A stretch of 64,000 nt of DNA from an uncultured archaeon (GTDB lineage Archaea > Thermoproteota > Bathyarchaeia > TCS64). The notes beneath the pieces are model-generated. The model saw only the letters and a program-made list of their open reading frames with translations, was not told where the DNA came from and searched no databases. Shown here in pieces: positions 59,422-64,000 of this stretch (its first letter is position 1; the number at the start of each line of letters is the position of its first letter). A program made the position numbers and the translations under genes. The stretch is taken from the NCBI GenBank assembly GCA_938048735.1, contig CALIUM010000015.1, positions 52,599-116,598 on the forward strand, written 5' to 3'.

Positions 59422-59855
59422 ATGATGACTAAGCGTGAGAGGGTGGCTTACTATCTATCAGAAGCTGAGAAGCTCACTGAGGCCGTAATGGTCGAGTTTG
59501 AGAGTAGGAAAAGGAGTAAACCGATGTTATAATCAGAGATGCGGCTGAGAAGGGCTGGAATGTGGTGCTTCAAGCCACGAACGCATTACTGCTGGGAAAG
59601 GGCTTCCCCGAAGAGAGGATCAAGGCTCATAGGGATAGGAGGCTTGCACTGGATTCTCTTGAAACCGAGGATCCCACAGTAAGAAGTTTGGGGTTATGTG
59701 ATAGGTTCGGCGCAAGGGAGCATCACCTTCATGAAAGGTGCTTCTATGACGGGGAATACATTCCTGAAAGGGTGAAGGAAGATCTATTGAAAGCAAAATC
59801 ATATATTGAGGATGTTATGAAGATTCTTGAGATATCTTCATATAATGAAAAATAG
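59422..59855 (+). pseudogene. HEPN/PaREP1-like helical gene with one frameshift
   Basis: ATG 59422 opens MMTKRERVAYYLSEAEKLTEAVMVEFESRKRSKP and stops at TAA. In another frame the continuation DVIIRDAAEKGWNVVLQATNALLLGKGFPEERIKAH...LGLCDRFGAREHHLHERCFYDGEYIPERVKEDLLKAKSYIEDVM runs to 59855. Together they make a 144-residue helical protein like HEPN or PaREP1-family proteins. The join near 59530 needs a single-base change, so it is a pseudogene or has an error. Confidence 0.6.
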
Positions 59856-59877
59856 CCTCAACAGTGGATGGGAGGGT

Positions 59878-61483
59878 TCAATCTCTTTCTCTTCTATAGA
59901 CCATTCGCCCTCCCACTATCGTCATCTCCACGGGTATATCTATAATCGAGTCTTCTGGGACCTCTAGGATGTCCTCCCCGAGAACTACCATATCTGCGAG
60001 CTTCCCGGGCTCTATGGACCCCAAGAGGTCCTCCTCGAAGGTGTGATAGGCCGCGTTGATGGTGTACAGCCTTATAGCCTCCATGACGGTTATCCTCTGC
60101 CTCAACCCGTAGGGCTTGCCGTTCTTCGTCATCCTGTTGACGAGGGAGTGTATCCCCATAAGGGGCGGGTAGGGGGAGGCGCTGTGGTCTGAGTGGGCTG
60201 CCACCTTTAGGCCCGCGTCCAGCATCGACCTGGCTGCGAACATCCAATCAGCCCTCTCCTCCCCGAAGGCCGGTAGGATCTTATCCCCATGGTAGTATGC
60301 ATAGGCCCCGAAGATGGTTGGGAGGATCCCGAGCTTTCTCATCCTCTGGATGAGTTCCTCATCCACCACCGAGCAGTGGATATCCCTGTGCCTGTGATCC
60401 TTCCTGGGATTTTTTTCCAGGGCCATCTCAACAGCGTCTAGGAAGTTGAGTATCGCCTGATCCCCGTTGGCGTGGACTGAGGCCCTTAAGCCAGCCCTAT
60501 GGATCCTCATGATCACCTCGAACACCTCCTCCTTGGTCATCGTGAGTTCTCCATAGTATCCTGGCTTGTGGAGGTAGGGCCTCCTGAGGGCTGCGGTCCT
60601 GCCCGATATGGCCCCGTCGGTGGAGACCTTGACCCCGCAAATCTTGAGCCACTCATCCCCGAGGCCTGGGGGAACCGATATCCCCATCTTCTCCAGCTCT
60701 GGGAGGGTATCTAGATGCATATCCCACCTCACCCTCAGGGGGAGCTCCCCCCCTGCCCCTCAGCTCCAGATAGGCTCTCACCTCCCTCCCGGTTATGTAG
60801 GAGTCGTAGAAGCAGGTTATCCCGGCTGAGACGTACTCCCTGCTCATCCTCCTGATCCCTTCCAAAACCTCCTCGTAGCTGGGTTCAGGCCTCACTAGGT
60901 CGACAGCCCTCTCGTATATTATTCCGGTCAGCTCCCCCGTTACGGGATCCCTTTCGAACCTCCCCCCTGGTAGGGGGTCGGGGGTCTCCCTGGTTATACC
61001 CTTCACCTCTAGGGCCCTGCTGTTGGCCACGTAGATGTGACCCCCGACCATGGAGAGGAGGACTGGGTGCTCGGGGGCTGCGGCGTCGAGGTCCCACCTG
61101 TTCGGGATCCTCCTCTCCGCCAGCTTAGACTCGTCAAACTTGTCTCCAACAATCCATCCACCCTTAGGAGTCCTCTTCGCCCTCTCCGTAATCCTCTCCT
61201 GGATGTCCCTTATCGACCTGACCCCGGCCTCCTCGCTGCAGTCTATGTGGCCTAGGCCGATGCCCGAGGAGAATAGGTGGCCGTGGGTGTCTATAAAACC
61301 TGGAAGGACGGTCATCCCCTCTAGGTCTACCACCACCGTGCCGCTCCCTATCAACGGCTTGATATCCCCATCGGATCCAACCTCCAGGATCCTCCCGAAC
61401 TTGACGGCCACAGCCTCCGCGATCCTCTCCTCAGGGTCCACCGTGACTATCTTACCATTCATCAGCACGAGGTCTGCGTACAT
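59878..61483 (-). pseudogene. YtcJ-like amidohydrolase (amidohydrolase_3) split by a one-base frameshift in a poly-G run
   Basis: The N-terminal ORF (60653-61483) has LPGFIDTHGHLFSSG, GWIVGDKFDESKL and VGGHIYVANSRAL. The C-terminal ORF (59878-60732) has KVSTDGAISGRTAALRRPY, SVHANGDQAILNFLDAVE, CSVVDEELIQRM, AAHSDHSASPYPPL and PGKLADMVVL. Removing one G from the G7 run at 60747-60753 joins them as ELRGRGELPLRVRWDMHLD, a 534-residue protein of normal length. It likely hydrolyses an amide or ester of an amino compound. Followed upstream by the aminotransferase gene on the same strand. Confidence 0.85.
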
Positions 61484-61501
61484 TTCCCCCTGAGCCTCCT
61501 C

Positions 61502-62797
61502 TCATCCGATTCTCGAGAGGGACTCCTCGAGGGCTTCTAGAACCCTGTCGAGCTGCTCCTTTGAGATTATCAATGGTGGCTGGAGCCTCAGGGTTGAGCC
61601 CTTCACTCCGCCGACGCCGATGAGAACCCCTAGGTTCCTCATCTCCTCCCTCACCCTTGAGGCCTCCTCCACAGCGGGCCTCTTGGTCTTCCCATCCTTG
61701 ACCAGTTCAACCCCGACCATGAGGCCCTCCCCCCTCACATCTCCTATGAGGCTTTTGGACTCCCTCATCTCCTCAAGCCTCTTCATCAGGTACCTCCCCT
61801 TCTCCTCAGCCCTCTCGGCCAGGTGCTCCTCCTCCAATATCCGGATGTTCTCTAGGGCGGCTGCGCAGCAGACCGGGTTCCCCCCAAAGGTTGAGAGGTG
61901 GTCCCCAGGCTCGAAGGCCATCCCTACATCATCCCTAGCTATGCAGGCTCCTAGGGGGAGGCCCGCCGCTATGGCCTTCCCCAGAGTCATCATATCAGGC
62001 TCCACACCGTAATGCTCGACGGCGAACATCCTCCCAGTCCTTGCGAATCCCGTCTGAACCTCGTCAACTATGAGCAGTATATCACGGGCCTCAAGGAGTT
62101 CCTTCACCACCTTGAAGTACTCGTCGGGTGGGACTATTATCCCCCCTTCCCCAAGTATAGGCTCAGCTATCAACGCTGCCACATTATTAGAGGTATGGTA
62201 TTCTATCACCTCCTCTATCCTCCTGGCGCAGAGGAGGTCGCATTCAGGGTAGCTCCTGCCCATGGGGCACCTGTAGCAGTAGGGGGCTGGGGCGAAGGAG
62301 ACGCCTGATAGGTATGGGCCCATGTCGTACCTCCTCCTCCTGGACTGGCCTGTTACGCTGAGGGTTCCTATGGTCCGGCCGTGGAAGGAGCACTCGAGGG
62401 CTATGATCTCATGCCTCTTGGTGAACTTCTTGGCCAGCTTCAAGGCGCACTCGTTCGCCTCAGCCCCGCTGTTCCCGAAGAAGCTCCTCTCCAGCCCCGG
62501 AGGCGTGATCTCCGCGAGCTTCACGGCCAGCTCCGTGGTGGGAAGGCTGTGGTAGACGTATGGCCCGGAGTGGATGAGCCTCTCAGCCTGCCTCTTAATG
62601 GCCTCCACAACCCTCGGGGGGCAGTGGCCTGAGTTGACCACGGATATGCCGGAGTAGCAGTCTATGTACTCCCTCCCCTCCATATCCCAGACGGATGCCC
62701 CCCTCCCCTCCACTATCACGATGGGCTCCAGCTTGGTAAAGCTGAGGATCCTATACCTCTCTGCCGCCACTATAACATCCCTCTGACTACTCTTCAT
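61502..62797 (-). CDS. Class III PLP-dependent aminotransferase (beta-alanine/GABA/acetylornithine type)
   Basis: 431 residues. FFGNSGAEANECALKLAKKF, the HGRTIGTLS region, VDEVQTGFARTG, catalytic Lys in MTLGKAIAAGLPLGA and TFGGNPVCCAAALENI. A Cys-rich insert YCYRCPMGRSYPECDLLC lies in the region where some AGXT2-like and beta-aminotransferases have a similar loop. ATG 4 nt after the mmsA-like stop, so it is co-transcribed with that dehydrogenase. This points to beta-amino acids such as beta-alanine or 3-aminoisobutyrate as substrates, by inference. Confidence 0.9.
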   Translation of the reverse strand: MKSSQRDVIVAAERYRILSFTKLEPIVIVEGRGASVWDMEGREYIDCYSGISVVNSGHCPPRVVEAIKRQAERLIHSGPYVYHSLPTTELAVKLAEITPPGLERSFFGNSGAEANECALKLAKKFTKRHEIIALECSFHGRTIGTLSVTGQSRRRRYDMGPYLSGVSFAPAPYCYRCPMGRSYPECDLLCARRIEEVIEYHTSNNVAALIAEPILGEGGIIVPPDEYFKVVKELLEARDILLIVDEVQTGFARTGRMFAVEHYGVEPDMMTLGKAIAAGLPLGACIARDDVGMAFEPGDHLSTFGGNPVCCAAALENIRILEEEHLAERAEEKGRYLMKRLEEMRESKSLIGDVRGEGLMVGVELVKDGKTKRPAVEEASRVREEMRNLGVLIGVGGVKGSTLRLQPPLIISKEQLDRVLEALEESLSRIG

Positions 62798-62801
62798 GGC
62801 T

Positions 62802-64000
62802 TCACCACCACCTCTGCATGATCACCTTCCTATCGGTGAAGAAGTCGACGGCGTCCATCTGCCCATGCAGGACCCCATAGAAGCTCCTCTTCCTCCCCGG
62901 GAATGGGAAATACTGCTGGGGCTGGGCCACAGCCATGTTCACAGCTATGTTGCCGGCCTCCATCCTCCTAGCGAACTCCCTCGCATATTTTCCGCTGGAG
63001 GTGTAGATGGTCCCGGTGTTGCCGTAGTTCCCTGAGTTGGCCATCTCAAGAGCCTCGTCGAAGCTCGAGGCCCTAACCACAGGCATCACAGGCCCGAAGA
63101 CCTCCTCCCTGGCTATATCCATATCCATCGAGACATCGGTCAGGATGGTGGGCCCGAGGTAGAAACCCCCAGGATAATCCTCCACCTTATAGCCCCTGCC
63201 GTCCAGAAGGGGCCTAGCCCCCTGCTCCACAGCCTTCTCCACCATCCCGGCCACCCTATCCCTCGCCCTGCTGGAGACCATGGCCCCCATCTCCGTGGAT
63301 TCTAGAAGCTGATAGCCAACCCTCATCCTCCCAGCCCTCTCGACTATTCCATCTATGAACCTCTCATAAGCCTCACCTACCGCAATGAGGAGGCCCGGAG
63401 CTAGGCAGCGCTGACCACACATGTCGAAGAATCCCCCCACTATGTTCTCTATTGAGGGCTCTGGGACGGCGTCAGGCATCAGCAGGACGGGGTTCTTGGC
63501 CCCACACTGGCAGAGGGCCCTCTTACCATGCTCGGAGGCGAGGGAGTATATCTTCTCACCAATCGCCGATGAGCCCACGAAGGTTACCCCAGAAACCTCT
63601 GGGTGGGTTATCAGGTCCCTGCTCACTGATGGGCCACCCTGAACCAGGTTCACAACCCCGGGAGGGTATCCGGCCTCCCTGAAGAGGTCCATGAATATGG
63701 TCGTGGGGACTGGGGTCTGCTCACTGGGCTTAACTATCACGGTGTTTCCGAGGGTCACGGCCATGGGGATGAACCACATGGGGATCATGACGGGGAAGTT
63801 GAAGGGGGTGATCACGGCGAACACGCCCACGGGCTCCCTCACAAACTCCATATCTATCTCCGGCTCCGTCCCGGCTAGGTTCATGACCTTCCTGACCGAC
63901 ATGAAGAGGTGGGGCATCCCCAGCGCGGCATCTACAGCCTCCACCCCCCTCAGGACCTCAGCCCGCCCCTCCCTGACCGTCTTCCCGACATTCTGGGCTA
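62802..64000 (-). CDS. Methylmalonate/malonate-semialdehyde dehydrogenase (CoA-acylating), N-terminus outside window
   Basis: The ORF is open to the window edge (QNVGKTVREGRAEVLRGVEAVDAALG), so the ORF-track start at 63944 is not real. FVREPVGVFAVITPFNFPVM, TFVGSSAIGEKIY, the catalytic Cys in GQRCLAP, PEVSGVTF and EEVFGPVMPVV are all there; the GQRC-LAP form, with CQCGAKNP before it, matches MmsA rather than ordinary aldehyde dehydrogenases. It turns methylmalonate or malonate semialdehyde into propionyl- or acetyl-CoA. First gene of the right-hand cluster in the direction of transcription. Confidence 0.92.
   Translation of the reverse strand, partial: AQNVGKTVREGRAEVLRGVEAVDAALGMPHLFMSVRKVMNLAGTEPEIDMEFVREPVGVFAVITPFNFPVMIPMWFIPMAVTLGNTVIVKPSEQTPVPTTIFMDLFREAGYPPGVVNLVQGGPSVSRDLITHPEVSGVTFVGSSAIGEKIYSLASEHGKRALCQCGAKNPVLLMPDAVPEPSIENIVGGFFDMCGQRCLAPGLLIAVGEAYERFIDGIVERAGRMRVGYQLLESTEMGAMVSSRARDRVAGMVEKAVEQGARPLLDGRGYKVEDYPGGFYLGPTILTDVSMDMDIAREEVFGPVMPVVRASSFDEALEMANSGNYGNTGTIYTSSGKYAREFARRMEAGNIAVNMAVAQPQQYFPFPGRKRSFYGVLHGQMDAVDFFTDRKVIMQRWW

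Noticed and set aside
1-64000. CRISPR arrays, insertion sequences, integrase or prophage genes
   Set aside because: No regularly spaced repeats and no transposase or integrase motifs were seen in any frame; AT-rich islands carry only metabolic or TA genes.

Overview
This window looks like a chromosome segment from a thermophilic archaeon, probably a member of the TACK group. The evidence is a set of archaeal information-processing genes: RadA, aIF1, Hjc, TBP, an RPC34-like TFE-beta, an aKMT-like lysine methyltransferase, Mre11/Rad50, the archaeal RecJ-like nuclease, uS15, archaeal-type ProRS, TrmI, and KEOPS genes. Codon use is rich in AGG, AGA and ATA. TATA-like boxes precede many genes, and TTG and GTG starts are common. 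I cannot name the species. No rRNA, tRNA, CRISPR array or insertion sequence was recognised.

Layout. 1-6.4 kb: PAC2-like fragment, radA cluster, aIF1, then an ACT-domain protein divergent from argG-argF, then a winged-helix protein and hjc. 6.4-14.7 kb: a soluble Lon-family protease, a thioredoxin-reductase-like flavoprotein, dihydroorotase, an HtrA protease without signal peptide, enolase and an HpcH/HpaI aldolase. 14.74-16.98 kb: an AT-rich block with two related amidohydrolases (the second broken) and a DUF6754-like membrane protein that seems cut short. 17-29 kb: guaA, proC, a coiled-coil protein, CoA-disulfide-reductase-like flavoprotein, an apparent operon (small gene, tbp, TFE-beta, signal peptidase) head to head with aKMT, a HAD protein, nuclease-like genes and ribose-1,5-bisphosphate isomerase. 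29-33 kb: purH as two ORFs, then guaB. 33-43.5 kb: 8-oxoguanine glycosylase, pcc1, RecJ-like nuclease, rps15, rdgB, kae1-bud32, carbamate kinase, an Mtq2-like methyltransferase, a frameshifted Nudix gene, a PqqB-like MBL protein and proS. 43.8-51.5 kb: two VapBC pairs around mre11-rad50, an ECF S component, a decayed MntA/HepT pair and an AhpD-like protein. 51.8-58.4 kb: trmI, an M42 peptidase, a VTT membrane protein, GNAT and LMW-phosphatase genes, slipin-nfeD. 58.5-64 kb: a small beta-rich protein behind a duplicated promoter/SD unit, a broken HEPN-like gene, and a catabolic cluster (amidohydrolase with frameshift, class III aminotransferase, methylmalonate-semialdehyde dehydrogenase running off the edge).

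Metabolic links. purH, guaB and guaA cover AICAR to GMP. argF and argG cover ornithine to argininosuccinate, and carbamate kinase could supply or use carbamoyl phosphate. R15P isomerase suggests the archaeal AMP/RuBP salvage route. The right-hand cluster fits oxidation of a beta-amino acid or related omega-amine to a CoA thioester.

Oddities. Four frame breaks in three enzymes (purH, Nudix twice, amidohydrolase) are each repaired by removing one G from a poly-G run, which points to either assembly error or a local indel habit. Two genes appear to lack a normal start codon: kae1-bud32, whose conserved N-terminus begins at ATC, and a vapC toxin with CTG behind a strong Shine-Dalgarno. The operon encoding TBP has a tandem TATA-like box. 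Rad50 has VGGGH where the ABC signature LSGGE is expected.
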